This document shows, one piece after another, positions 12,101-19,869 of a stretch of 47,771 nucleotides of DNA; the stretch's first letter is position 1, and the number at the start of each line of letters is the position of its first letter. This DNA comes from Fructilactobacillus sanfranciscensis DSM 20451 (GTDB lineage: Bacteria; Bacillota; Bacilli; Lactobacillales; Lactobacillaceae). The notes under the pieces were generated by a model, which saw only the letters and a program-made list of their open reading frames with translations, was not told the origin of the DNA and did not search any database. The position numbers were made by a program, and so were the translations under genes. The stretch is from NCBI RefSeq assembly GCF_001436035.1, contig NZ_AYYM01000008.1, positions 1-47,771 of the forward strand, in the 5' to 3' direction.

Positions 12101-12632
12101 TTGATCCCCGAACTGCAAATTCACCAGGAATTGAAACTAAATTATTTCTGATGTATCCCATACTGGCTAGCTGTTTTTGTAAATCAGCAAAGTTAAATTC
12201 ACTACCAATTTTTGCTTGTAAAGCACTAGCCTTAAAAGTAGCTGGTTCTGGTAAATATCGTTTTAACCCAGATGTTGAAACAATCACTACAACTGGTTTA
12301 CCACTTTGTAAAGCACTCATCGCCTTTACTCTTGAAGAACGATATTGGGGTGAACTGGTCGCAATTTCAGCTGCAATTAATTCTTCAGCAGGAAATTCAT
12401 AAACCTGTTGATCTGGCAAAACTTCTTCAAACTCTTTGACAGCCTGATCAGCATGATCCATCGTATCAGTTACAAAAATCATCGGCTTTTTGGTGTCTTT
12501 TAAAACCTCACTTAAAATTAATTTTTGTGCAGTTCCACTAGTTCCCGTTACTAACTGCTTAGTATCAGGTTCTAAATTATCTAAAATAGTTTGATATTGA
12601 GGAACTTCTTTTAAAAACTCATTTAATTGCAT
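9108..12632 (-). CDS. mfd: Transcription-repair coupling factor Mfd
   Basis: Mfd removes RNA polymerase stalled at DNA lesions by ATP-driven translocation and recruits UvrA. It is full length at about 1,174 residues. The UvrB-like N-terminal module spans about 1-330, the RNA polymerase interaction domain about 490-565 (GDFVVHVNHGIGRY), and the RecG-like motor carries Walker A GDVGYGKT (about 645-652), DEEQRFG and the QIRGRIGR motif VI. The TRCF domain closes the protein. TTG at 12633-12635 is directly followed by ATG at 12630-12632; both sit well behind AGGAGG (6 or 9 bases). I take the ATG. It follows pth by about 37 bases. Confidence 0.97.
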   Translation of the reverse strand: MQLNEFLKEVPQYQTILDNLEPDTKQLVTGTSGTAQKLILSEVLKDTKKPMIFVTDTMDHADQAVKEFEEVLPDQQVYEFPAEELIAAEIATSSPQYRSSRVKAMSALQSGKPVVVIVSTSGLKRYLPEPATFKASALQAKIGSEFNFADLQKQLASMGYIRNNLVSIPGEFAVRGSIIDIYPLNSEYPVRLDFFDTEVDSMRYFDAATQRSIENIQELTVLPATDFLPSEADRQHGIKELTKQIQKTDNEELIKNINLVIKDLGTKATDSLWMQYAEFIFRKATSILDYLDPQGVVAFDDYARVRDANKQLETDENNWKNSVMQNDQIFEKQKFSLNFKTIIEENQHPKMLLSLFQKGLGRMKLDDIVDIKVRPVQRFFGQMPMLKTEMDRYQQEKATVIIMVPNQERMQKVTQTLADFDMETIQTNVNDIQPHRVQVVEGNFDLGFELPAANLVVITENELFKRVSERKQPRRIRHQTFTNAERIKSYTDLKPGDFVVHVNHGIGRYDGMKTMEVDGKHQDYLTITFKNDAHIFIPVTQLNLIQKYVASEGKQPRMNKLGGNEWAKTKSKVSKKVDDMADELVELYAKREHEKGFAFPSDDDYQVEFDNDFPYTPTPDQVRSADEIKHDMEQPHPMDRLLVGDVGYGKTEVAMRAAFKAVEAGKQVAFLVPTTVLAQQHYETLVKRFANFPVSVGVLSRFNSAKQTKQDLADLKDGKLDIVVGTHRLLSKDVVFKDLGLLIVDEEQRFGVKAKEKIKELRSNVDVLTLTATPIPRTLNMSMMGVRDLSVIETAPANRYPIQTYVIEQNDATIVDGIRREMQRGGQVFYLHNRVKDIEQVVGKLENLLPDARIAYIHGQQTETQMERVLYDFVNGDYDVLVTTTIIETGIDIPNVNTLFVENADRMGLSQLYQIRGRIGRSNRVGQAYFMYQPNKVLTEAGESRLEAIKDFTELGSGFKIAMRDLSIRGAGNVLGSQQHGFIDSVGYDMYTKMLSDAVAQKQGKKRKIDKTNSAVELGIEAYLPSDYIEDQQQKIELYKRIRQMDSTEQFTELQSDLIDRFGEYPAAVANLLDVDLIKMLADFDLVDKIRKDKQTIVVTFSTLGTKFYSSKEILQAIASTEFRSTVKMIDGRYQIRLIVQPTMEVIDWLTNLKQFVQELEKIRNEHEMQDEKE

Positions 12633-12669
12633 CAATTTACACCTCCTATCGTTTTTTAATTTGGTTTAA

Positions 12670-13227
12670 TTAATTAAATTGATTTTCTAACTTAGCAAAA
12701 TCGGTTCCGGCTACCCATTCATCAAGTGCTTTCACCGTCTTATCAAGTGCTTCAGAAAGTGGTCCTTGTTGTTCTAAGGTAAATTTACCAAGTACATAAT
12801 CAACCACACTTTGGCGTTTAGGATGATCCGTTCCAATTTTAATTCGATTAAATTGATCAGTTCCTAAATGGGCAATAAGACTTTTAATCCCATTGTGTCC
12901 ACCAGCTGAACCATGATTACGTAAGCGAATTCGACCAACATGTAAATCCATATCATCATACACAATGACGACATCATCTAAGTCAAGCTTGTAAAATTGC
13001 ATCAAAGGATGAACTGCACGACCAGACTCGTTCATATAGGTGGTTGGCTCTACTACCATGACTTTTTCGCCATCGACCATTCCCGTTCCGAACATTGCAT
13101 CCATTTTTTGCTTATTAATTTCAATATCGTGTTCTGCCGCAAATTTTTCAACCGCCATAAATCCTGTATTATGTCGTGTACCTGCATATTCATTACCAAT
13201 GTTCCCTAATCCAACAATCATTTTCAT
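12670..13227 (-). CDS. pth: Peptidyl-tRNA hydrolase
   Basis: Pth releases tRNA from peptidyl-tRNA that drops off the ribosome. The 185-residue protein keeps the catalytic His19 (TRHNTGF), the DDMDL segment with its catalytic Asp near residue 92, and GSAGGHNGIKSL. AAGGAG precedes the ATG. pth-mfd is the usual pair. In Bacillus pth follows prs and ctc; here prs lies about 16 kb away, so the ancestral cluster has been split. Confidence 0.97.
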   Translation of the reverse strand: MKMIVGLGNIGNEYAGTRHNTGFMAVEKFAAEHDIEINKQKMDAMFGTGMVDGEKVMVVEPTTYMNESGRAVHPLMQFYKLDLDDVVIVYDDMDLHVGRIRLRNHGSAGGHNGIKSLIAHLGTDQFNRIKIGTDHPKRQSVVDYVLGKFTLEQQGPLSEALDKTVKALDEWVAGTDFAKLENQFN

Positions 13228-13309
13228 TCTTAATTTCTCCTTACTCGAATTGTAACAATCATTTTAATTGTAACATAATTAACCAGTAGATTATGGCTCT
13301 AGAAAAGGC

Positions 13310-13337
13310 AAAAGGAGTGAGAAATCTCACTCCTTTT
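13310..13337 (-). terminator. Terminator of the alr-mazF unit
   Basis: A 12-bp stem (AAAAGGAGTGAG / CTCACTCCTTTT, loop AAAT) lies 11 bases past the mazF stop. The minus-strand T tract is TTTTGCCTTTTC, moderate. Confidence 0.75.
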
Positions 13338-13348
13338 CTATGTATTTT

Positions 13349-13714
13349 TTAATTAATTGAGTCTGTTAATCCAACACTTAAAGCCAAACCTTTATCGACT
13401 TTTTCCATCAACGTATCAGAGATATACGTAACCCGATCTTTCAACCGTTGTTTATCAATCGTTCGAATTTGTTCCAATAAAATTACCGAATCTTTACCGA
13501 TTCCAGAATTACTAGCTTTAATGGCAACATGAGTCGGCATCTTGGGTTTTGCTATTTTAGCAGTAATTGCAGCAACAATTACTGTCGGACTATATTTATT
13601 ACCAATATTATTTTGCACAATTAAGACGGGACGCAAACCACCTTGTTCTGAACCAATTACAGGCGATAAGTCTGCGTAAAAAATATCTCCCCGTTTTATT
13701 CGGGTGTCTGTCAT
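13349..13714 (-). CDS. mazF: MazF/PemK-family mRNA interferase toxin
   Basis: MazF toxins cleave single-stranded mRNA at short motifs and slow growth until the partner antitoxin blocks them. The 121-residue product shows the fold signature [18 protein letters not shown] (about 9-26), RPVLIVQN and a C-terminal [10 protein letters not shown]. The conserved Arg/Thr of the active site are present in GGLRPV and AAITAK. Its ATG overlaps the preceding gene by four bases (ATGA), typical of a toxin after its antitoxin. The position directly after alr is the same as for ndoA (ydcE) of Bacillus. Target sequence cannot be read from the gene. Confidence 0.94.
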   Translation of the reverse strand: MTDTRIKRGDIFYADLSPVIGSEQGGLRPVLIVQNNIGNKYSPTVIVAAITAKIAKPKMPTHVAIKASNSGIGKDSVILLEQIRTIDKQRLKDRVTYISDTLMEKVDKGLALSVGLTDSIN

Positions 13715-13983
13715 TTTTGATTTCCTTTCATGTAATTAAATTTAGGATCTTGATTATAAATATCTACTAAAGTTTTAGTTAAATCTTGTTTCGAAGCCTC
13801 GGCATATTCAGCTACAATTTTTTGACTAATTCTCTTCATCGAATCATAACCATATACCATCTGATTAACTACGGGATTTTTATCAAAATTAGCATTCACA
13901 AAGGCAGCATGCTGCTCATCAATTTTTGCAGCCAATCGGACAAAATCTTTATCAGTTAATTTACCATCATAATGACATTTCAT
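13711..13983 (-). CDS. Probable MazF partner (antitoxin by position)
   Basis: This 90-residue protein is encoded between alr and mazF, where the antitoxin belongs. I choose ATG 13981-13983, 6 bases after GGGGGAA; a reading five codons longer has no ribosome binding site. It overlaps the alr end by 17 bases and mazF by 4. The sequence begins [14 protein letters not shown], and I see no ribbon-helix-helix DNA-binding beta strand as in Bacillus EndoAI. The helix [18 protein letters not shown] (about 47-64) faintly resembles the MazF-binding half of EndoAI. Function as antitoxin is inferred from context only. Confidence 0.7.
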   Translation of the reverse strand: MKCHYDGKLTDKDFVRLAAKIDEQHAAFVNANFDKNPVVNQMVYGYDSMKRISQKIVAEYAEASKQDLTKTLVDIYNQDPKFNYMKGNQK

Positions 13984-15136
13984 GATTATTTCCCCCATTG
14001 CTTTTGCTTAACGTTTTGTAGACCCTTGGTAGTCTCTCAGTAAAACCACAGGCAATTTCATAATGAATGGTGTGGCACTGATCTGCTACTTGTTGCAACG
14101 TAATAGTTTGTGTACCTTGTTTACCTACAATAACTACTTCAGCTCCAGGTTGCATTTCATAAGGCAAGCGAACCATAAACTGGTCCATACAAACTCGACC
14201 AACAATCGGACACAACTGTCCATCAATTAATACTTTAAATCCTTGCATTGAGCGCCAAATTCCATCTGCATAGCCAACTGGAACTGTTCCAATCCATTGA
14301 GCTTTATCAATCGAATAAGTAGCACCATAACCAATTGAACGACCTGGATTAACTTTTTTTACATAAACCAATTCAGTCGTCAAACTCATTGCTGGATTTA
14401 ACTTAATTGGAGCAATTAATTCTTGACCTGAAGGGTTCAATCCGTAAGCAGCAACTCCATAGCGAATCATATTTGCTCCGGTGACTTGGTGCCACAAACT
14501 TGTCGCTGAATTAGCCACCGAAACATAGCGTGGCTTAGTTTTAAAACATTGCATTAAATTTTTAAAATTTTGATATTGAAAATCAAAGTAATCATGATTA
14601 TGTTCATCAGCTGTCGCAAAGTGCGTAAACACGCCATCCAAAATTAAATTGTTTGCATTTTGATTAACAAAATCAAGAAATTCTGTAACTTCAGCAGAAC
14701 TTTGTAACCCAATTCGTCCCATCCCAGTATCTAACGCTAAAAATATTTTAATTTTATTTTTTAGTTTTAAATCTTCAAAAACTCGATTGGCTTGCTTAAG
14801 CCAAGACACGGAACTCACGGTTACATCAATATTGTACTTAACAATCAAAGGTAAATATTCAATATCGGTAAGTCCCAACACCAAAATCGGCTCATCAACG
14901 AAACCAGCTTCACGAAGTTGAATTGCTTCGTCTAAAATGGCCACACAAAAACCAGTAGCTCCTGCTAATTTTGCAAGTCTGGCAACTTGAACCGCACCAT
15001 GACCGTATGCATTCGCTTTTACAACCATAAACATTTCAGTTTGCTGGTCCAATCGTTGAATTTCAGCATTAATATTTGAATATATTGCATCTTCATTAAT
15101 AATTAATTGGGCATTTCGATTTCTTCCGATTACCAT
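13967..15136 (-). CDS. alr: Alanine racemase
   Basis: Alr makes D-alanine for peptidoglycan and teichoic acids using pyridoxal phosphate. The 389-residue protein shows the cofactor lysine in VVKANAYGHG (Lys40), GMGRIG, HFATAD, and the second catalytic Tyr in IGYGATY (about residue 270). GGAGTAAGTT precedes the ATG. Its 3' end overlaps the small MazF partner gene. In most lactobacilli acpS precedes alr; here cshA is the direct upstream neighbour and acpS is missing. It has its own extended -10 promoter at 15166. Confidence 0.97.
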   Translation of the reverse strand: MVIGRNRNAQLIINEDAIYSNINAEIQRLDQQTEMFMVVKANAYGHGAVQVARLAKLAGATGFCVAILDEAIQLREAGFVDEPILVLGLTDIEYLPLIVKYNIDVTVSSVSWLKQANRVFEDLKLKNKIKIFLALDTGMGRIGLQSSAEVTEFLDFVNQNANNLILDGVFTHFATADEHNHDYFDFQYQNFKNLMQCFKTKPRYVSVANSATSLWHQVTGANMIRYGVAAYGLNPSGQELIAPIKLNPAMSLTTELVYVKKVNPGRSIGYGATYSIDKAQWIGTVPVGYADGIWRSMQGFKVLIDGQLCPIVGRVCMDQFMVRLPYEMQPGAEVVIVGKQGTQTITLQQVADQCHTIHYEIACGFTERLPRVYKTLSKSNGGNNHEMSL

Positions 15137-15165
15137 AACTTACTCCTTCAATAAAACATGGTTCA

Positions 15166-15174
15166 ATTATACCA
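15166..15174 (-). promoter_or_regulatory. Extended -10 promoter for alr
   Basis: Minus-strand TGG-TATAAT occurs 30 bases before the alr start, after the cshA terminator. No convincing -35 is seen. Confidence 0.5.
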
Positions 15175-15237
15175 TTAAAAAAGCTTTGACTTTACAATTT
15201 AAAAACAACCCCCCAAATTTTAATTTATAAAATTATA

Positions 15238-15275
15238 CAAAAAAGCGATTGAACTCGAATAGAATTCAATCACTT
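15238..15275 (-). terminator. Terminator of cshA
   Basis: Arms at 15243-15256 and 15262-15275 (AAGCGATTGAACTC / GAATTCAATCACTT, with G-U pairs, loop GAATA). On the minus strand a T tract follows; T residues also follow on the plus strand. The arm is almost the same as that of the lysS terminator. Confidence 0.85.
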
Positions 15276-15299
15276 TTTAAACATATTAATTTAAACTAA

Positions 15300-16775
15300 T
15301 TAATGTTTATTTTTAATTACGAATTTGTTACTACGACCAGAGCTGTTACGACGATCATGTCCACCACGACTATTGTTATCGCGACTACCACGATATCCAC
15401 CACGGCTATGACTGTTGTTACCACGGTATCCTCCGCGACTACGGCCACGACCACCACCATGTCCTTTAAGTGGACGTTCTGGAGTGATATGAACCTTAAC
15501 TTGATCACGTGACATTTCGTTTAACAAAGCAGCTACTAAATCAATTGCTTCATGATTTTCTAGCAATGTATTTGCAACGTCTTCATATTTTTCGGTATTA
15601 GTCCGTTTAACCAACTTATCAACATCTTCAATGGCAAATTTCATTTGACCAGCTAAAGCTTCATCTTCAGTAGGTGGCTTTAATGGTAACATCCGAACCT
15701 TAGTAAGTTTTTCAACTAAACGAAGGTAGCTCATTTCGTTTGGAGTTACAAAGGTTACTGAAGTACCATGATGTCCGGCACGACCAGTACGTCCAATACG
15801 ATGAACATAACTTTCTGGGTCTTGAGGAATATCAAAGTTATAAACATGGGTAACACCTGAAACATCAATTCCACGAGCAGCAACATCAGTTGCAACAAGA
15901 TAATTGATTTGATCACGTTTAAATTCGTTCATAATTTGAGTACGACGACTTTGAGTTAAATCACCATGAAGACCAGCAGCTTTGTAACCGCGAGCAATCA
16001 AACCTTTAGCAACTTCATCAACACGACGTTTAGTCCGACAGAAAACAATGGTTACTTTGGGTTGTTCAACATCGAATAAACGAGTCATTGTTTCAAATTT
16101 TTCGTTATCTTTAACTTTTACGTAATATTGATCAACTAAATCAGTTGTTAATTCTTTAGATTTAACTTTAATTTGTTTAGGATCAGTCATAAATTGTACC
16201 CCAACTCGCTTGATTGGATCAGGCATAGTAGCTGAGAATAACATTGTTTGACGATCTGAGGGGGTGTTCTTGATGATACTTTCGATATCTTCTAAGAATC
16301 CCATGTTTAACATTTCATCTGCTTCATCTAAAACTAAGAATTTTACATGTTCTAGTTTAAGAGTACGACGTTTAATGTGATCAAGTAAACGACCAGGAGT
16401 TCCAACAACAATTTGTGGTTTCTTCTTTAAATCGTAAATTTGTTTACGAATGTCTGAGCCACCGTAAACAACTTGTGCACGGGCACCTTCGCCACGACCC
16501 AACTTTTGAATTTCTTTTTGAGTTTGAATCGCTAATTCACGAGTTGGTGAAATTACTAATGCTTGTACATTTGGGTCATTAACGTCAATTCCTTGTAGAA
16601 TTGGTAATGCAAATGCAGCAGTTTTTCCAGTACCAGTTTGTGCTTGTCCAATCACATCTTCACCTTTAAGGGTCAATGGAATTGTTTCTGTTTGGATAGC
16701 AGTTGGTTCTGCATAGCCGTTATCTGCTACGGCTTTTAATAGACTATCTGATAGTCCTAAATCTTTAAAATTCAA
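15300..16775 (-). CDS. cshA: DEAD-box RNA helicase CshA
   Basis: CshA unwinds RNA duplexes and works with the RNA degradosome and in cold adaptation. The 491-residue protein has the Q motif region (EPTAIQ), motif I AQTGTGKT (45-52), motif II DEAD, motif III SAT and motif VI HRIGRTGRAG. The tail (about 430-491) is an RGG-type low-complexity region with repeated SRGGYRG units, expected to bind RNA. The start is TTG, 7 bases after GGAGG. A leader of about 120 bases precedes it from the promoter at 16903-16931, longer than its neighbours have, which would fit post-transcriptional control. Confidence 0.95.
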   Translation of the reverse strand: MNFKDLGLSDSLLKAVADNGYAEPTAIQTETIPLTLKGEDVIGQAQTGTGKTAAFALPILQGIDVNDPNVQALVISPTRELAIQTQKEIQKLGRGEGARAQVVYGGSDIRKQIYDLKKKPQIVVGTPGRLLDHIKRRTLKLEHVKFLVLDEADEMLNMGFLEDIESIIKNTPSDRQTMLFSATMPDPIKRVGVQFMTDPKQIKVKSKELTTDLVDQYYVKVKDNEKFETMTRLFDVEQPKVTIVFCRTKRRVDEVAKGLIARGYKAAGLHGDLTQSRRTQIMNEFKRDQINYLVATDVAARGIDVSGVTHVYNFDIPQDPESYVHRIGRTGRAGHHGTSVTFVTPNEMSYLRLVEKLTKVRMLPLKPPTEDEALAGQMKFAIEDVDKLVKRTNTEKYEDVANTLLENHEAIDLVAALLNEMSRDQVKVHITPERPLKGHGGGRGRSRGGYRGNNSHSRGGYRGSRDNNSRGGHDRRNSSGRSNKFVIKNKH

Positions 16776-16902
16776 ATGTGTTCCTCCTATTGAAACATCA
16801 CCGTAAATACAACAAATTGCTCAGAAAAAATCCGTTTCCCTTGAAGCGCAACTTGTTTGATTACACTTTATTTCTCTCTAATACTTCTAATATAGCTATC
16901 CT
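16776..16902 (-). other. Long untranslated leader of cshA
   Basis: About 120 bases lie between the inferred transcription start and the TTG of cshA. I see no named riboswitch. The first part holds GCTATC-ATAG-GATAGC, a small dyad overlapping the -10. Cold-regulated helicase genes often have long leaders; that role is inference only. Confidence 0.35.
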
Positions 16903-16931
16903 ATGATAGCATATTTTACAAAATTAAGCAA
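16903..16931 (-). promoter_or_regulatory. cshA promoter
   Basis: Minus-strand -35 TTGCTT (16926-16931), 17-base spacer ending in TGC, -10 TATCAT (16903-16908). It lies just past the murF stop. Confidence 0.65.
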
Positions 16932-16947
16932 ACACTGAGCGTGTCAA

Positions 16948-18321
16948 CTACTCTAATGCATCTAATACTTTTTCTAAATGTATTCCATGACTAGCTTTTA
17001 ATAAAACTTCGTCACTAGGTTGAATCATTGCTTTTAATTTTTCAATCATTACGTCCATTTCGCTAATTTTATAGTAAAACAAATTAACTCCACTTTGATA
17101 CTTACTATTTAAAGCGTCAGATAATGCTTGCATATCATCACCGATTAAAAAAACATCAGCAATTTGATCAGGATCTAGATCATCTGCCAAACCTGCGTGC
17201 ATTTCTTTAGACTGATCACCAAGTTCTAGCATATCTCCTAAAACAACTATCCGTTTCCCCATCACATGAGTATTCTCAAAAGCTTTTAAAACTGCTTTGA
17301 CAGCTGATGGATTAGAATTATAAACATCACTTAAAATCATCTCACCTTGGTTACCTTTAATCCATTCTGTCCGGTTCTTAGTTAAGTTTGCATGTTCTAA
17401 TCCAAGTTGCATGTTCTGAGACTTGATTTCGAATAAACGACCAACCTCCAAAGCTGCTAAAGCATTGAACACATTATATTCACCCAATAAATTAATAGTA
17501 AATTCTAACCCATCCCAAACATTAGTAGTAAATTTGGTTGTATTATCACCGTCAATTATCTTAATTGGATAAATATTATTAGTTGTTAATTTACCAAACG
17601 TTTTTTTATTGACCTTTAATTTATTAGCCCGATCAACTAAAAGTGGTTCATCTCCATTAAAAACAAATTCTCCATCTTCACGTAACCCATCAATAATCTC
17701 TAATTTAGCATCAGCAATCCGATCACGTGTTTTAAAAAATTCAATATGTGCTTCCCCAATCATGGTAATAACAGCAACATCAGGGCTAACAAGTGTACTA
17801 AGCTCGTGTAATTGTCCTGGACGATCCATTCCCATTTCAACTACTAAAACTTCAGTATTAGAATTCATGGATAAAATTGTAACCGGAACTCCAATCTCAT
17901 TGTTAAAGTTTCCTTGTGTTTTAGCAACATTAAAATTAGTTTCTAAAACTGAAGCAATTAGATCTTTCGTTGTAGTTTTTCCATTACTACCGGTAATGGC
18001 TACAACGTGCGGATTAATCTTTGTAAGGTAATACTTAGCCAAAGTTTGGAGAGCTTGTAATGGATTGGAAACTAAGATTACTGGAAAATCATCTGGTGCC
18101 TGGTTAGCATGATCAGCTTTCCAAAATGTTCCAACTGCCCCATGATCAATGGCACTTTGAATATAATCATGACCATCGTGTTCTCCTGCTAAAGGAATGA
18201 ATAGTGAATCAGGCTCCAACTTACGACTATCAAAACCAACACTGGTGATTTCAATGTCATTTGCATTATTACTAATCGTTCCGTTAACAGCTTTAGCGAT
18301 TTCTTCAAGTTTCATCTTCAT
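16948..18321 (-). CDS. murF: UDP-MurNAc-tripeptide-D-alanyl-D-alanine ligase
   Basis: MurF adds the D-Ala-D-Ala dipeptide to UDP-MurNAc-tripeptide, the last cytoplasmic step of the peptidoglycan stem peptide. From my start the protein has 457 residues: an N-terminal substrate domain (1-100), the ATP loop GSNGKTTTK (111-119), VEMGMDRPGQ, and the C-terminal domain with DVYNSNPSA. I choose ATG 18319-18321, 8 bases after GGGAG; a GTG five codons upstream overlaps that binding site itself. Being close to alr fits D-alanine supply. It has its own -10 at 18362. Confidence 0.95.
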   Translation of the reverse strand: MKMKLEEIAKAVNGTISNNANDIEITSVGFDSRKLEPDSLFIPLAGEHDGHDYIQSAIDHGAVGTFWKADHANQAPDDFPVILVSNPLQALQTLAKYYLTKINPHVVAITGSNGKTTTKDLIASVLETNFNVAKTQGNFNNEIGVPVTILSMNSNTEVLVVEMGMDRPGQLHELSTLVSPDVAVITMIGEAHIEFFKTRDRIADAKLEIIDGLREDGEFVFNGDEPLLVDRANKLKVNKKTFGKLTTNNIYPIKIIDGDNTTKFTTNVWDGLEFTINLLGEYNVFNALAALEVGRLFEIKSQNMQLGLEHANLTKNRTEWIKGNQGEMILSDVYNSNPSAVKAVLKAFENTHVMGKRIVVLGDMLELGDQSKEMHAGLADDLDPDQIADVFLIGDDMQALSDALNSKYQSGVNLFYYKISEMDVMIEKLKAMIQPSDEVLLKASHGIHLEKVLDALE

Positions 18322-18361
18322 AAATTTGACTCCCACTTTTAATTTACAAAATCATCTACTA

Positions 18362-18390
18362 ATTATACAACAAAATAAAAAACGGATTAA
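18362..18390 (-). promoter_or_regulatory. murF promoter
   Basis: Minus-strand -10 TATAAT (18362-18367) with a 17-base spacer and a weak -35 TTAATC (18385-18390) that lies in the preceding terminator stem. Confidence 0.5.
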
Positions 18391-18404
18391 TTCATTCTAA
18401 TCCG
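18372..18404 (-). terminator. Terminator of the 262-residue gene
   Basis: Arms CGGATTA (18383-18389) and TAATCCG (18398-18404), then a minus-strand tract TTTTTTATTTTG. It separates murF from the gene at 18413. Confidence 0.8.
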
Positions 18405-18412
18405 CCTCCACT

Positions 18413-19201
18413 CTAAAGATCATTCAAATCTTGTTCAAACTTAACTTTCAAATCAATTGACCATTTATTACTTAAAGTATTATAAGTTAACATTCCCACC
18501 TGATTTGCATTGGCTAACAACTGCCCTTCGCTTCCCCAAATCACCTTAGTTTGCGTTTTAGCAACTCTAAATAATGGCATTTTAACTTGTCGCTTCACTT
18601 CTTGTCCTAATTCAAATGCAATAATCATTCCCTCTACACTAAAGTGTAAGAGATCATGAAGAATTTCAGGATCAATATCTTTCATTTGAATTGGCCGAGC
18701 AAAAATTCGTTTATTATTTCGTTGATGGCGTAAATGTCTTTTAATACTTAATTCTAAGATATGATTTAGTTCTTGAAAACTCCGAAAATAAAACCTATTA
18801 AAGCCATTGGTGCCGCCTAAATAAACAAATTCATTTCCCAATTTAACAGAAAATGGATTGCGCTTACGGGGAACATCCATATGAGCTAAATATAATAAAT
18901 CTGCAATTTCATCATCACTCAATGAATCTAAACCATCTTTAGTTTTATAATCCATCCATTTCGGAACTTTTCCGGTTTTATAACCGCGAATCACATAATC
19001 TCGAACCTGGCTTTGACCGGTAATGGTTGGAAAATTAGAATGAACATTAAAACTATTTGAGCTGTCAACATCATCATTAATCATAATAATATTTTGTGGT
19101 ATTTTGCTAATTCCATTAATATAATCACCAGCAGAAATGCCCCAAGTAATCGCAAAACGATCAATAGGACTCACCTTTAAATAAATTAAGTTTGTTAACA
19201 T
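18413..19201 (-). CDS. Unrecognised 262-residue cytoplasmic protein
   Basis: I do not recognise this protein. It has no signal peptide or membrane segment. Visible parts are an N-terminal stretch FAITWGISAGDYING, an acidic/serine section around residue 45, a charged middle SIKRHLRHQRNNKR (about 152-165) and a C-terminal half rich in beta-type residues ending VKFEQDLNDL. Codon use looks like the neighbours and the gene is intact. GGTGGTGGG precedes the ATG. It is a single-gene unit: a -10 TATAAT at 19236-19241 in front and a terminator at 18372-18404 behind. It is divergent from the phosphatase-MFS pair. Confidence 0.8.
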   Translation of the reverse strand: MLTNLIYLKVSPIDRFAITWGISAGDYINGISKIPQNIIMINDDVDSSNSFNVHSNFPTITGQSQVRDYVIRGYKTGKVPKWMDYKTKDGLDSLSDDEIADLLYLAHMDVPRKRNPFSVKLGNEFVYLGGTNGFNRFYFRSFQELNHILELSIKRHLRHQRNNKRIFARPIQMKDIDPEILHDLLHFSVEGMIIAFELGQEVKRQVKMPLFRVAKTQTKVIWGSEGQLLANANQVGMLTYNTLSNKWSIDLKVKFEQDLNDL

Positions 19202-19235
19202 TTACCCACCACCTTTTAAAACATCAATTGGATTA

Positions 19236-19241
19236 ATTATA
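19236..19241 (-). promoter_or_regulatory. -10 element for the 262-residue gene
   Basis: Minus-strand TATAAT, 34 bases before the start. The -35 (CTGTAA at 18 bases) is poor. Confidence 0.4.
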
Positions 19242-19343
19242 CTATGATATTAGCTTAATTACAGAGATAGTATAGAAAAATTTAATCTTTATTGAATAAT
19301 TTTATTTTTCAAGTTTCAAATGCGTGCTAAAGAATTCAGTAAT

Positions 19344-19352
19344 TGCTATGAT
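19344..19352 (+). promoter_or_regulatory. Extended -10 for phosphatase-MFS operon
   Basis: TGC-TATGAT lies about 35 bases before the phosphatase ATG. No good -35 is seen. Confidence 0.4.
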
Positions 19353-19386
19353 AGTAATATTGGAATTTTCGACATGGAGGTTAAAT

Positions 19387-19866
19387 ATGACTAAAACAAA
19401 GGTTCTATTCGTTTGTCTGGGAAATATTTGTCGTTCTCCCATGGCAGAATCAATGTTCAAAAAAATGACAAGTGAAAAGGGAATCGCAGATTATTATCAG
19501 ATTAATTCTGTAGCAACAAGTAGCGAGGAATTAGGAAATCCACCTCATCCTGGCGCCCAAGCAGAAATGGATCGACACCAATTAAATTACAATGGCCACT
19601 ATTCACGGCCAATTACTGCTGCTGATATTTCCAATGCTGATTACATCATTACAATGGATGAAAGTAATCTTGCAGACTTAAAACAAATAATTCCTAATAG
19701 AGATCTATCCAAACTTCACTTATGTATGGACATTGTACCAGGTCAGAAAGGTACCAGTATCGTTGATCCCTGGTATACACATCGATTTGATAAAACCTAC
19801 CAAATGTTAAATCAATCATTACCACTTTGGTTGAAAAAAATGGAAAAAATAAGAAAGGAAGGATAA
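19387..19866 (+). CDS. Low-molecular-weight protein-tyrosine phosphatase
   Basis: The 159-residue protein has the family P-loop CLGNICRS (Cys10 nucleophile, Arg16 binding phosphate) at the extreme N-terminus and the acid-loop aspartate in VDPWYTHRFDKTY near the C-terminus. Such enzymes remove phosphate from tyrosine (or arginine) residues of bacterial proteins. I choose ATG 19387 because GGAGG lies 6 bases upstream; an in-frame ATG 21 codons earlier has no binding site and would bury the P-loop. It ends 3 bases before an MFS transporter gene, so the two are co-transcribed. Substrate is unknown. Confidence 0.92.
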   Translation: MTKTKVLFVCLGNICRSPMAESMFKKMTSEKGIADYYQINSVATSSEELGNPPHPGAQAEMDRHQLNYNGHYSRPITAADISNADYIITMDESNLADLKQIIPNRDLSKLHLCMDIVPGQKGTSIVDPWYTHRFDKTYQMLNQSLPLWLKKMEKIRKEG

Positions 19867-19869
19867 TTA

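Noticed and set aside
13228-13300. Promoter for pth
   Set aside because: TTACAAT-like -10 elements occur, but none has a fitting -35; left out for weak support.
15303-15512. Threonine- and valine-rich frames opposite or within the cshA tail
   Set aside because: They are frame shadows of the RGG repeat codons in cshA.
17609-18031. A 140-codon plus-strand frame opposite murF
   Set aside because: Shadow of murF, no binding site, no recognisable domain.
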